Origin: a virus
DNA: 64,000 nt
Reading direction: 5' to 3' (one strand)
Virus record (IMG/VR): IMGVR_UViG_3300020205_000565
Span: 1-64,000 of that record
A program made the translations under genes and the position numbers. The notes below the pieces were generated by a model. The model was not told the DNA's origin. It worked only from the letters and a program-made list of their open reading frames with translations, and did no database searches. Below are positions 27,572 to 37,726 of the stretch, one piece after another. The stretch's first letter is position 1, and each line of letters starts with the position of its first letter.

Positions 27572-30500
27572 TATTGTTGCGGTTGCGGTTGGAAAGCGTT
27601 AACATCTTTTATTTTATTTGTGCTTGCATTAGAAAGGTCTCCCTTCATTTGCATATTTGCCTGGCCTACATTAGATATTGTTCCTTTCCATGTGTTATAA
27701 ACTGAATTAATATTTTCATTATATACTGTACCGAAAACAGGAGTATTTACAGTTTCACCATTTGCGTTTATAGACGGGATAGATCCATTAAGACTAATTC
27801 CCCCTAGAGCATCTCTAGAGAATTTAATGCTACCTCCATTAGGATCACTAACTTCTAGTTTACCGCGCTCGTATAGAAATTCTTCCATTGTGCTTTGCAT
27901 ACTTCTAAATGGAGCAGACTCTGCTTTATCAGAATCAATAAAGAATGTTACTTCAGGTAATTCACCTTTTGACATTCTTGTTGCTAATTCACTAGTAATG
28001 CCGGGACTATCACCGCTCCCTTTATGAGCTTCAACAAATGCAGGATTAAACGTAAAAGTTGCTGCTACTTTGTTACCATCATTAGCTGCTACATTGTAAT
28101 AAGTCCATTTACCTGACGGACGTTTTGCGGCAGCTTCTGTATCATTCTTACCGCCATAATTTAAAGAGGCGGCTTGCATAGCAAAGTATACTGATGCGGC
28201 TGCTGTTTTACTATTTTCGGTATCCTCGTAAACGTCTCTAGTAATATTAAAACCATTACCAAACATAAACTTGGCACCCTTTTGATTTCTAAATTGATCA
28301 GATGTAGCAGCAGGACCTAGATCTTTTGCAAATAAAGACATTGCATCTTTAAATGGTAATTCGTTATAGAAGACAGGATCAAACTTAGCGCTAAGAGCTT
28401 CACCAACTAAAGCGCTAACTCCTTCAGCACTAGACATTAGGTTAGGGTTAAATGTTGTAATACCTACGTATGCATCTGGATTTTTAGAAAGAGTTTCATA
28501 TGCTTCTTGTAAATCTTCATAGTGATCAATTGCATCTTCTCGCATATCAGCAAGACGTTCTTCTTCTGGTATAGCATAAGTATCAGCTCTCTGATAACCG
28601 CCTGCTTTACTTTTAGGATAATATTGTTCGTTGTCTTTATATGTTGCAAGGAAGTCGCTTACATATTCTTCTTGCGTTTTTATTCTTGATTTATCAGCAG
28701 TAAAAAATTGACCAGCGTTGTATGGATCAACTCCTGATTCGTTTGACAAAACTGGAATTAATTTATTATGATTTTCTACAGTTACCGCCTGCATTTCAGA
28801 AAGAACTTTATTTACAGTTCCTATTCTACTATTATTATCATTAATAACTTTAAGGGCATATTGTGCAGCAGGATTAGATTTATCAGTAATACCTATTGTT
28901 CCTGTTCTTGATGCAATACGATCATTTACTTTCTGCCAGTAGTCTCCGCTATTTGGATCAGTTATACCTATAGATTGGTCAAATGAAATTAATTCATATT
29001 TACCATCTGCTGTTTGTTTAACAAGTCCCGATTGAGATTTAACTTTATCAGGTACTGTTATCGTTTGGTCTCCTGCTAATCCATAATACAAGTCTGAACC
29101 TCCCTTAGCTCCTATTGTCACACCTGCTGCAATACCTGCTGCTGCTACTGGAGTAGCTGCGCCAAAACTAAAAACTTCTCCTGCACCAGATAAAGCTGTT
29201 AAACCAATTCCTCCTATAGTTTCTAGTAAGCCCATTCCGGCTTGTCCCCAATCTGTGGGAGCATCTTGACTATAAGTATATCCTTTTTCTACAACCTCGT
29301 TATATAAACCTAAGTCTTCGTTGACTTGCTGACGGATCATATTTTTTTCCTCTTCCGTCTTAGCCTGGTCTATTCTATTATTTTGTAAATCAAGATAGGC
29401 TTTAGCATTTGTCTGTGTACCTATTCTACCAGCTTGTGATACAGAAGATTGTGCGGATGCATTCTGGTCCATTACTGCAATATCTCCGGCAACATTTCCT
29501 CCACCGGTACCAGATTCTTTAGTATATCCAGAATATTCTCCGCCGGTAGTAAAGGGAGCTTGTCCTGGTAAGCCTCCGCCATTTTCTTTTATCATGGCCA
29601 GCATGACATCAAGTTCTGCTAACTTCAGGTCGTATCCAAACTTCTGAGCATTTTCTGCTACGCGGAAAGCATGCTCTTGGGCGTTAACGGCAAATGGATC
29701 TGCTTCAAACTTTAAGATTTTCATCTTAGCGTTAGCATAAGATCTAGCTGTTTCATTAACTAGATTATCCATTAGGAAGTAGCTCATGGCATTGTCTACT
29801 CTGTAGCGTAATCCTTCTATATCTTGTTCGTCAAAGTTTATAGCATCTGTTTGAGATAGTACTTCTTTGTTTACTTGATCTACAGTAGCCATTACCTGTT
29901 CATCCTTAATACTATTTTGATATAAGGCAATAAGGTCTTTATCAAGATCTGGGTCAACCCCTTCAGTTCTAATTTTATTCTCTAATACCTTCTTAGTACT
30001 TTTGGCATTATCATTACTTTTGGTAGTAACTGTATTTCTCTCTCTGTAGTAAGCGTTAATCTCGTCTACTCTAGTTTTTAAGTATTCTTTTTCTGCAGCT
30101 AATTCATCTCCGCCGTACTTTTCAGCTCCTGCCTTCATAGCATTTTTACGGTCTACGTAAGCTTGCGTTGCAAACATGTCTTTAATACGAGGGTCTCCTG
30201 CTACAACGGATCCAAATATATCTTGTAGTTTAGGAATAGCTGCCTCTCCATTGGCATATACAATATTGTACATTCCAGTTTGGGTAAGAGTCTCTGGGTT
30301 AATGTCGTTATCTTTACCAAACTTATAAAGCTTTTCTGCTGCATTTACAAATGGTACATATCTAGGAGCTGAGAATCTAAGTGACTGCTCATCAGTAGAC
30401 TTAGCAAAGTCTTCTCTCTGAAACTCTAATCCTCTATCTCCTTCTGCCCACCATTTAACTTCTGTTTCTTTTGGATCCGGGTTATCTCTAAGGGCCTGGC

Positions 30501-30864
30501 TTTTCTTTCTAGCGTTACCATACTGCTTAGTATAAGATAAGTCAGCTCTAAAATAATCGTTATCGATAAGAGGTTGAAATAACTTATTAGCTTTCTGGAC
30601 GTTCTCAGGTAGAGATAAGTCTACTCCTGATAAACGTTTAATTTCATTGTCTATCCCTGTAAAGAATTCGTTTCTTCTTTGTACGTTAGGTTCTCTAGTT
30701 AGCTCAGAATTAAGTAGTTGACCATAAGCCGCGCTAATTTTAGCGTAGCCGGCATCGTACTGTCCTTGCTTGGTCTCTAGGGCCTTTTGAAAGAAGTTAA
30801 AGTCCGGCTGAAAAGGCTGGAGCTTAGGGATGTAATCTGTTATTCCTTGTATGTAGGTTGCCAT
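27571..30864 (-). CDS. crAss-like virion cargo protein (1,097 residues)
   Basis: The N-terminus (YIPKLQPFQPDFNFFQKAL, then ETKQGQYDAGYAKISAAYG) resembles a conserved large virion protein in crAss-like phages of Bacteroidota; this is from memory and not checked by search. The first 350 residues are helical and charged. Residues about 540-600 form a Gly/Ala-rich hydrophobic segment (GGIGLTALSGAGEVFSFG, then AAAGIAAGVTIGAKGG) that could insert into a membrane. The rest is mixed alpha/beta without recognised motifs. Its stop overlaps the start of the 1,877-residue gene (TAATG), so the two products are probably made in fixed proportion. A role as internal or ejected protein is inferred. Confidence 0.65.
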   Translation of the reverse strand: MATYIQGITDYIPKLQPFQPDFNFFQKALETKQGQYDAGYAKISAAYGQLLNSELTREPNVQRRNEFFTGIDNEIKRLSGVDLSLPENVQKANKLFQPLIDNDYFRADLSYTKQYGNARKKSQALRDNPDPKETEVKWWAEGDRGLEFQREDFAKSTDEQSLRFSAPRYVPFVNAAEKLYKFGKDNDINPETLTQTGMYNIVYANGEAAIPKLQDIFGSVVAGDPRIKDMFATQAYVDRKNAMKAGAEKYGGDELAAEKEYLKTRVDEINAYYRERNTVTTKSNDNAKSTKKVLENKIRTEGVDPDLDKDLIALYQNSIKDEQVMATVDQVNKEVLSQTDAINFDEQDIEGLRYRVDNAMSYFLMDNLVNETARSYANAKMKILKFEADPFAVNAQEHAFRVAENAQKFGYDLKLAELDVMLAMIKENGGGLPGQAPFTTGGEYSGYTKESGTGGGNVAGDIAVMDQNASAQSSVSQAGRIGTQTNAKAYLDLQNNRIDQAKTEEEKNMIRQQVNEDLGLYNEVVEKGYTYSQDAPTDWGQAGMGLLETIGGIGLTALSGAGEVFSFGAATPVAAAGIAAGVTIGAKGGSDLYYGLAGDQTITVPDKVKSQSGLVKQTADGKYELISFDQSIGITDPNSGDYWQKVNDRIASRTGTIGITDKSNPAAQYALKVINDNNSRIGTVNKVLSEMQAVTVENHNKLIPVLSNESGVDPYNAGQFFTADKSRIKTQEEYVSDFLATYKDNEQYYPKSKAGGYQRADTYAIPEEERLADMREDAIDHYEDLQEAYETLSKNPDAYVGITTFNPNLMSSAEGVSALVGEALSAKFDPVFYNELPFKDAMSLFAKDLGPAATSDQFRNQKGAKFMFGNGFNITRDVYEDTENSKTAAASVYFAMQAASLNYGGKNDTEAAAKRPSGKWTYYNVAANDGNKVAATFTFNPAFVEAHKGSGDSPGITSELATRMSKGELPEVTFFIDSDKAESAPFRSMQSTMEEFLYERGKLEVSDPNGGSIKFSRDALGGISLNGSIPSINANGETVNTPVFGTVYNENINSVYNTWKGTISNVGQANMQMKGDLSNASTNKIKDVNAFQPQPQQ

Positions 30865-30883
30865 ATCTTATTGTAAAAATACG

Positions 30884-30913
30884 AAAAAAAATCTTTAAAG
30901 TTTAATAAACTTT
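30884..30913 (-). terminator. AT-rich hairpin with T8 run, weak terminator candidate
   Basis: In the 64-base gap between two giant genes, the inverted repeat AAAGTTTA-x-TAAACTTT (30897-30913) is followed on the minus strand by AAAGA and eight T residues (30884-30891). The stem is almost all A-T, so termination would be partial at best. It could lower, rather than stop, transcription into the polymerase-coding part of the operon. Confidence 0.35.
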
Positions 30914-30928
30914 TTAAGTTTAAATTTA

Positions 30929-33808
30929 TTATAGTAAACCAACTATATAACTATAAGGAACACTTCCTCCCTCTTCGAAATAGTAATTAGGATTATTTCC
31001 TACCCCTGGATCTACTGAAGCGGGCATCATACCGTTGTAAGCATTATAGAAGTTAGCATCCATAGGATTTCCCATACCTACATTACCTTTACCTTTTGTC
31101 CAAACGTTTGATAAAGGTCCGGCGTATTCTCTAGCTAAGTCTGGGTTATCTCTTAAGAACTCTGCAAACTGTTGAGCATCATTATGACTAAGCATTGCAT
31201 TTTGGTTAGCTACCATTTCTCTATTTGGAGCAAAGAATAGTTCACCGCCAGCCGCAGGATTAATTCCATATTCTGGATACATCGTATTCAGGGTTTGTGC
31301 TTTAGCTCTATTAGTAATTCTATTAGCTTCAGCTTGAGCATATGCATCACGAGCCTCACGTTTAGCGTTATCGTAGTTCTGGTTGGTTGTATTAACTTTA
31401 TCTACGTAAGCCATCATCTGGCCGGCATTAAACTTCTGAGCGTCGTTCATTATATCAGCTTGCTTGTAAGCAAATTCGTTAGCTGTTCCAACGTTAAGAT
31501 TATTATACTTACCCATTATCTTAGCAACGTTATCTGCCAAACTTCCAGATGCTCCTGCTATTCTAGCGCCTAATGATTGTGAAGATCCCGATGTACCTCT
31601 AAATGCATCGGACGTTTCTGTAAGCAAAGCATTGTTAGCTTGAATTTCTTGCTCTGGATTATAAGGAGTTGGCTCAGGTAACATAGGTTCGTATGATGAA
31701 AGAGACGGATAATATCTGTTGATATTAAACATGTTTCTTCTAGCATTACCTTCTAGTATGCGGTCCTGTATAAAGTCTGGCGTAGGTTTTCCTGTTTGAT
31801 ACCTTGGAGATTCTCCAGCAGTAGGGTCTAATAATCTTTCGGTCTCTTCTACTGTATCTTCAAGAGGATTTACTTTTCTATCGTATGTAAATGCATCAGC
31901 ATGCTCTAATCCTAATTTCTTATCATCGCTTAATCCTGGACGGAATTGATCTGGTTTAAAGAAATGTTCTACAGCATCTACATAGTTAAGATTAGGTATA
32001 ACGTTACCGTCTTTATCTTTAATCTCCCTAGCCGTTCTAACTCTCTTATTACCTTTAACAAATGCAGGTGTGTACAAGAGATCAGGATTATTAATATTAG
32101 CAGAAATATGTGGATCATTTATATCCATACCTAAAGAGTAGAACATATTTTTTCTGTTCTTTAACTTATCTTCTGCTGATGCCGCATCCCAATCATCTGC
32201 CGTCTTACCAGGATTTCTAGCTTGCCAGAAACGGTACTCATAAAACTTAGGGTCTGTATAACCAAAGAAACCTGTATTCTCAGAAGACTGTAAAGCAATC
32301 TGGTATTCTTTTTCACCAGGTACGCCTAGTACATTATCCTCAGCGCCGTAAGATAAAAACTTAGTTAGGAAATCTTTTTCTGCAGTAGTCATCTTATCAC
32401 GTGCAGCTTTAAAAATATGCCATCCTGGATCTTTATCTGCTTTGCCATCGTTGTCTGAATCCCATCTAGTAGCATGGTATTCTGCTCCTCCGGCCGCTGC
32501 TAATTTATCAAGAATTACTTTGGCTTTTTTCTTATCTTCTTCAAGATTTCCAGTATAGTTTGTTTTACCAGACTTAGTTGAAGCAATAGGTTTAGTCACA
32601 TCATACTCTTGAACTTGGTAGTACTTACCATCCTCTTCGTAAATATCTCCTTTGGTTACAGCTTCAATTTTAGGCTTAAGCTTAGTCTTATCAGCTACAG
32701 CAGGTTTAGTAACTTTCTTTACTATATACTGTTTACCGTTCTTTGTTATAAGCTTTTCTCCTTCTTGTAATGTATAGTCCTGACTAGTATTACTAGTTGA
32801 TATATTATTAATATCATTTATACGAACACCTCGGCCGTCCTCATAGTAAGTATTGCCATTAGCATCTTTACGAAGATAGATACCAGTACTTGCATCTGGT
32901 CTAGGTCCTCTGTTATTATTTGCAGCATAGGTAGGTTGATTTCGAATCTGCTCTAACAACTGAGTATAATAGTTATTATAATACTCTCGTTCAGCAGTTC
33001 TTTGTGCTCTACGCTGCATCCGTCTTTCCATTCTAGGATTATATACATCCTGTTCAGGATCAGTTTGACCTCCAGGTGCATACTGTCTTAAATGATTCAT
33101 CTGTCCCCCGTGTCTAGCCATAGGCATTTGCTGAGGCATCATTTCAGATTGTTGACCTTCCATAGCGCCTTGTTGCATAGCCATCATTTCTTCTTGCCCA
33201 GGTTGAGGTGCTCCCTCAGGCTGTGGATTCATATCTCTTGGTAAAAACATTGCGGGATCTAAGTTATACTTAGCCATGTATGGCATAGATGCTGTAGCTA
33301 TTCCTCCCGGAAATCCTTTCATTGATTCTTGGATCATAGCTAGCTTACCTAACTTAACGTTATAGTTAGCAATAACCATCTCCGCTGTATTAACTTGTAA
33401 TGCATCAGAATTAGGATCTTGTAATATCTTACGGTAAGTATTCATGTCGTACTTCTTTGCAATCTCTGCTGGAGTATAACCTCCTTTTTTTGCCGGTAAC
33501 CCAAATTCTGCAAGTAATACGTCATCCTTAATTCTCATAGATCGTGTATCACTAAAGATAAATGATTCAGGCGGGACAGCTAAAGCAACTCCCCCTTCAA
33601 AGTGACGCTTACCTCTAATGTTATAGTGTGCAGGTCCTCCTTGTTTATTAGGAATGTAAACTGTTTCGCCTCCTTCGGCTTCTAGATTAGCAGCATCCCT
33701 AGGTACTGCACTTAACGTATTACGAACTTCTACTTGTTTTTTACCAAGCTTATTCGGAATATACTGTGGGGCCATTTGGTTCCCCGTCTTTATGTTGTTA
33801 CCGTACAT
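30929..33808 (-). CDS. crAss-like virion structural/cargo protein (959 residues)
   Basis: Near residues 45-100 the segment GGETVYIPN, IRGKRHFEGGVALAVP, PESFIFSDTRSMRI resembles a module I associate with large structural proteins of crAss-like phages. It is followed by Gln/Met/Pro-rich low complexity (about 195-235). Several Gly-Gly motifs occur: PAKKGGYTP, MARHGGQMNH, YAPGGQTD and a C-terminal EEGGSVPYSYIVGLL. The start lies 2 bases after the stop of the 1,291-residue gene. No catalytic site is recognised. A virion location is likely from context and from the Gly-Gly motifs shared with its neighbours. Confidence 0.65.
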   Translation of the reverse strand: MYGNNIKTGNQMAPQYIPNKLGKKQVEVRNTLSAVPRDAANLEAEGGETVYIPNKQGGPAHYNIRGKRHFEGGVALAVPPESFIFSDTRSMRIKDDVLLAEFGLPAKKGGYTPAEIAKKYDMNTYRKILQDPNSDALQVNTAEMVIANYNVKLGKLAMIQESMKGFPGGIATASMPYMAKYNLDPAMFLPRDMNPQPEGAPQPGQEEMMAMQQGAMEGQQSEMMPQQMPMARHGGQMNHLRQYAPGGQTDPEQDVYNPRMERRMQRRAQRTAEREYYNNYYTQLLEQIRNQPTYAANNNRGPRPDASTGIYLRKDANGNTYYEDGRGVRINDINNISTSNTSQDYTLQEGEKLITKNGKQYIVKKVTKPAVADKTKLKPKIEAVTKGDIYEEDGKYYQVQEYDVTKPIASTKSGKTNYTGNLEEDKKKAKVILDKLAAAGGAEYHATRWDSDNDGKADKDPGWHIFKAARDKMTTAEKDFLTKFLSYGAEDNVLGVPGEKEYQIALQSSENTGFFGYTDPKFYEYRFWQARNPGKTADDWDAASAEDKLKNRKNMFYSLGMDINDPHISANINNPDLLYTPAFVKGNKRVRTAREIKDKDGNVIPNLNYVDAVEHFFKPDQFRPGLSDDKKLGLEHADAFTYDRKVNPLEDTVEETERLLDPTAGESPRYQTGKPTPDFIQDRILEGNARRNMFNINRYYPSLSSYEPMLPEPTPYNPEQEIQANNALLTETSDAFRGTSGSSQSLGARIAGASGSLADNVAKIMGKYNNLNVGTANEFAYKQADIMNDAQKFNAGQMMAYVDKVNTTNQNYDNAKREARDAYAQAEANRITNRAKAQTLNTMYPEYGINPAAGGELFFAPNREMVANQNAMLSHNDAQQFAEFLRDNPDLAREYAGPLSNVWTKGKGNVGMGNPMDANFYNAYNGMMPASVDPGVGNNPNYYFEEGGSVPYSYIVGLL

Positions 33809-33810
33809 AT

Positions 33811-36800
33811 TTATAGATATGAAAGTTTACCACCTCTTTTTATAATCTGGTTTATTTGATCTTCTGTCAAATATACCTCGTCTCCTTCTTTTAAGTTCTC
33901 CATCATGCTGCCGCCCATCTGAGCATAAGTATTAAATCCAGAATGGAAAGCGTCATTACCATCAGGGTTTCTCTTACCTCTACGGAAGTCACCAGATAAA
34001 ATATCATAGTTTCCTTCTGTGCTTCTCATAGGATTAAAGTTATTAGACGCTTGACTCCTTGTTTTGTACTCAGTTTCGGCATATGCTGCATCTCTTCTTT
34101 TAAGCAAGTTAGTTGCAAAGTTAATAGCTGCAAGATCTTTCTCAGGATTACGAACTTTTTTCTTTTTAAACTTTGATTCTACATCAAAGCCATCGCCCAT
34201 AGCTGTATCCTTATCTTCACTTTTCATTTTTCTTGAAAGATCACTTAAATCAGTAACTATAGGCTTTCCATTAAGGTCTTTAACGCCTAGATCTATTTTA
34301 TCTGTCGAAAAATCATGCGACATAGGTTTACCAAACATATCTGTAACACCTAGGTCAAGTTTGTTATCATATAAGCTATTCATATGATTCTGTATCATTT
34401 CTTGTGAACTAGGTAATGACCAATCCATAATAGGAGTTGTACCAGGTTGTGCAGAACCAAATGGTCCACCATCATCGTATCTTCTCATAAATCTATGTAA
34501 GGATCCGCCTTCTTTTTTAAAGTATTGAGGTGCAGTATAACCAGTAGCTGGGCTAAAGTAAGTCTGATCTATGTAGTCTTGTACAGCACCAGATCTTCCT
34601 GACCAAGCGTTATACTGAGTACCCGGTCCACCACTATTACTAGGAAAATCTGTTAGTACCCCACCCGCTAAATCATCAGTCCTAAGATTAGCATAAATAA
34701 CTTTTCTATGATCTGTTATAGAAGATGTAAATGCTTGAGGATCATCCGCATACTGTTGATTAATAAGATCTTTGTTATCCTTCCATAACTGATCAGCATT
34801 TGTTTTTAACCAACTTCTATATTCAGGATTACTAATTACTGGACTACCTTTTCCTGTATAACCTTTATCTACACCAGCAGCTCCTAACACCATTACTCTA
34901 GGATCATAACCCGCATTAAATACCTGATCCGCAGCAATCTCTCTAATTGGAGCAGGCATGTCATTAAAAGATTCCCACAGAGCTTTCTTTTTTGGATCTT
35001 TGGCCATTACCGAATCCCAATCTTGTTTTACCTTATTAGCATCAGGGTACATGAATTGTCCAGCACTTTTATCTACGGCATAGTTTTTCCAGCTTGGATC
35101 ATAGTTATCCGGAAGAGCAAGTCCCGCAGGTTTAGTGCCAAACCACTCACCTTCTGTTTTAACTATTTGATTTTGCGTTCTGTTTAAATCAAAATCAGGA
35201 GGAGTATAAGAAGGTGTTGATGGATTAGAAGGAGTTGATGGAGCCGACGGATTTTTACTAACAGTATTTCCTGGCTTTTGATTAGTACTATTAGCTGTAT
35301 TAGTACTATTAGCTGTATTAGTAGTATTAGTAGTATTAGTAGTATTAGTAGTATTAGTAGTATTAGAACTGCTACTAGGATTTGCAGTGTTATCGGCATT
35401 TCCATTATAACTAAAAGTCATTGACTTAAGTCTATTACCCGGATCCCTTGCTATACGAGTTTTAATCTCAGATACACCAAGTAACTGTGGATTACCATAA
35501 CTACCAGCTAACATCTTTTCTCTAAAGTCTTTTGTAAGTCTGTTCTTAGAGATAACTCCTAAGTTTCTACCTCTCATGCTTCCGTAAGCAGCATAGGGAT
35601 TATATCCACCGTAAGGATTATAATTGTCATAATCCTGAGTTCCTCTTGAAGATTGGGGATTATATCCTAGAATTTCCCTTGTGACAGGATCTACAGCATA
35701 TCTTACTCCGTTAATTACTGTTGTATTCTCATTAGTCGAGTTATTATGACCATCATAAAGTATATTACGATTGTCAGTTCCAATGATCTCAGATCCGTTT
35801 GGAGCAGTTTTTTTCTCTGTTTCTTTAGGAAGGTTATTTGGTTTATACCAACCCCCATTAGGGTTTTTAACATACCCTTGATCAGTAAACATTTTATCTT
35901 CTTCTGGACTACCAGTAGTAGTTAATGTATTATTAGCAGTAGTACTAGGCTCTTTATCTCCTTGATACTTTTTTAAAGCTCCTCCGTCTCTATAAGGGAT
36001 TTGCTCATAGCCAATACCTTTATTAAATCTATCTAAAGCATTTCTTTGTCGGGTATTATCTAAATTAGGAACAGACCATCCTGGTCCTTCTTTAGGGTAT
36101 ATATACTCTGTGCCAGCAGAATTATCAAGAGAATCGCTATAAGCACCTTGCATCATATCTCTAAACTGAGCACCATACTGGGGACCAACTCTATTAAATA
36201 TATTATACGCCCCTATTTGTTGTTCAGACATAGCCTCCTCATTAGCAAGATCTCTGTTGTACTTATCTAAAAACTGATTGTAGGCAGCATTTTCTGGATG
36301 CCCTAAAACATTCCTTTCGAGGTCCAAAGTACGTTTTCCATAAAGTTTATGTTTCTTCATGTCAATTCCGGAGTTATCTAAATCCACCCCATAAATGCTT
36401 TTCATAGGAAAACCATGGTAGTCTAATTCTGTCCAAGGGTAGACAGTACCATAACCATTATAAGCTTGTCTTCTAAGAAGTTCATCATTGCCATATCCTA
36501 GTCTAATAGCTTCTTTATCTTTTTCGGTTTTAGCAAAAGCCATATCATATGCCGCACCCCTATTTTGAGGATCGCGATAATCTAAAACATGACCGTAGTT
36601 AGGATCAGTTTTTCCTAGATTTGATTCTTGAAGAGCAATAGACATTAATTCTTGAGGACTCTGACCATACTCTCTAGCCGCTCTTGCAATCTCACCTATT
36701 ACGCCTGTATGATAATCACCACTTTTTAGATCCACATTTGGATTAATAGGTTTACCCGAAGTAGCATTAATAGTACGAGGGTCATTGATATGTACACGAC

Positions 36801-37686
36801 TTGGATAACTTGGTGCTTTATATTGTGGATGTTTCTTACCATAACCCCAATTAGACTTTCTATAACTATCAATATCATCGTGCCCCATTTCTAAGGCGCG
36901 TTTATATACATCTAGGTTCATTGCATTCTCAAGTACCCCACTTAAACCGTCCTGAGCTCTTGGTAAAGCTCCTCCATCTCTTTTAGTAAAGAGTAAGTCA
37001 TCTCCAAAGTTGTTAGCGTAGTTAGGATCGTTTGGTCTAAAAGGTTCTTGAGGATATGTGCTTGTAGGGGGTTGTGAGGGAGGAGTAGGTTTTTTAACGC
37101 CCGGTCTATCCCTATAGATATTCTTTTCTTTATAGTAATAATCATTAGGACCTAATGCTCCCATTCTTTGCACATAACCGGATACAGCATTTTGGCTTAA
37201 ACGATTAAGGTAGTTAGAATTTTTTGCGTATGCGTTTAAGTTTCCGGGATCATATGAATTCATAGGGTCGCTGCCCATACCCATACCATACTGAGCCATA
37301 GGCTGTTCTTGGTCTTGTTCCATGACGGCTTTCTCAAGATTTTTCTCAGCAGCATCGCGAATCTTTTGAATAAAAGTATTCATTCGATCACTATAAAAGC
37401 TCGTGTCTTCGTCCTCTTCTTCTACTGCGTTTGGATCGCCTCCTTCTTGCATCATAGGAAAACCATTGCTATAGTAATGGTCAAAGTCCTGCATAGTTTT
37501 TTCGTTTACTCCTCCTAAGTTTGCACCTGTTTGGTATTCAGGTAATCCCATAGGAGAAGCTCCCATAGATCCTACCGAACCTCCGTCAGGCATCCTTAAG
37601 AATAAATTACTTCCGCCATTCTGGAATCTTAGAGGAATCATTGTTCCTCCTTCCTTAGACTTATATCGATTGATCATTTTATTCAT
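33811..37686 (-). CDS. Virion-associated murein hydrolase with Gly-Gly motifs (1,291 residues)
   Basis: A lytic-transglycosylase-like segment is visible: GEIARAAREYGQSPQELM then IALQESNLGK, with Glu354 in the position of the catalytic acid of SLT/lysozyme-like enzymes. A second region (about 835-1,040: KTEGEWFGT, SAGQFMYPD, AADQVFNAGYDPRV) may be another lysozyme-like fold, but I cannot name it. A Thr/Asn repeat linker separates them. At least seven Gly-Gly motifs are present, for example RFQNGGSN, MPDGGSVG, KRDGGALPRAQDG, YRDGGALKKYQGD, KKEGGSLHRF and a C-terminal KRGGKLSYL. It probably opens the cell wall during DNA entry. Confidence 0.65.
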   Translation of the reverse strand: MNKMINRYKSKEGGTMIPLRFQNGGSNLFLRMPDGGSVGSMGASPMGLPEYQTGANLGGVNEKTMQDFDHYYSNGFPMMQEGGDPNAVEEEDEDTSFYSDRMNTFIQKIRDAAEKNLEKAVMEQDQEQPMAQYGMGMGSDPMNSYDPGNLNAYAKNSNYLNRLSQNAVSGYVQRMGALGPNDYYYKEKNIYRDRPGVKKPTPPSQPPTSTYPQEPFRPNDPNYANNFGDDLLFTKRDGGALPRAQDGLSGVLENAMNLDVYKRALEMGHDDIDSYRKSNWGYGKKHPQYKAPSYPSRVHINDPRTINATSGKPINPNVDLKSGDYHTGVIGEIARAAREYGQSPQELMSIALQESNLGKTDPNYGHVLDYRDPQNRGAAYDMAFAKTEKDKEAIRLGYGNDELLRRQAYNGYGTVYPWTELDYHGFPMKSIYGVDLDNSGIDMKKHKLYGKRTLDLERNVLGHPENAAYNQFLDKYNRDLANEEAMSEQQIGAYNIFNRVGPQYGAQFRDMMQGAYSDSLDNSAGTEYIYPKEGPGWSVPNLDNTRQRNALDRFNKGIGYEQIPYRDGGALKKYQGDKEPSTTANNTLTTTGSPEEDKMFTDQGYVKNPNGGWYKPNNLPKETEKKTAPNGSEIIGTDNRNILYDGHNNSTNENTTVINGVRYAVDPVTREILGYNPQSSRGTQDYDNYNPYGGYNPYAAYGSMRGRNLGVISKNRLTKDFREKMLAGSYGNPQLLGVSEIKTRIARDPGNRLKSMTFSYNGNADNTANPSSSSNTTNTTNTTNTTNTTNTANSTNTANSTNQKPGNTVSKNPSAPSTPSNPSTPSYTPPDFDLNRTQNQIVKTEGEWFGTKPAGLALPDNYDPSWKNYAVDKSAGQFMYPDANKVKQDWDSVMAKDPKKKALWESFNDMPAPIREIAADQVFNAGYDPRVMVLGAAGVDKGYTGKGSPVISNPEYRSWLKTNADQLWKDNKDLINQQYADDPQAFTSSITDHRKVIYANLRTDDLAGGVLTDFPSNSGGPGTQYNAWSGRSGAVQDYIDQTYFSPATGYTAPQYFKKEGGSLHRFMRRYDDGGPFGSAQPGTTPIMDWSLPSSQEMIQNHMNSLYDNKLDLGVTDMFGKPMSHDFSTDKIDLGVKDLNGKPIVTDLSDLSRKMKSEDKDTAMGDGFDVESKFKKKKVRNPEKDLAAINFATNLLKRRDAAYAETEYKTRSQASNNFNPMRSTEGNYDILSGDFRRGKRNPDGNDAFHSGFNTYAQMGGSMMENLKEGDEVYLTEDQINQIIKRGGKLSYL
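35281..35366 (-). repeat. Degenerate 9-base tandem repeat encoding a Thr/Asn/Ala linker
   Basis: The unit, close to AGTAGTATT on the plus strand, repeats about nine times. It encodes TNT/TNA/TNS triplets in the 1,291-residue protein. Nine-base slippage would keep the frame and change only linker length. Confidence 0.85.
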
Positions 37687-37726
37687 AATGTGCTAAGATA
37701 AGCATTATACTATAAGATACTGATTT

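Noticed and set aside
35281-35366. CRISPR array
   Set aside because: Unit length is 9 bases with no spacers, and it lies inside a reading frame.
35184-35405. Short minus-strand frame made of Leu/Ile repeats that looks like a membrane protein
   Set aside because: It is the alternate-frame reading of the 9-base repeat in the 1,291-residue gene.
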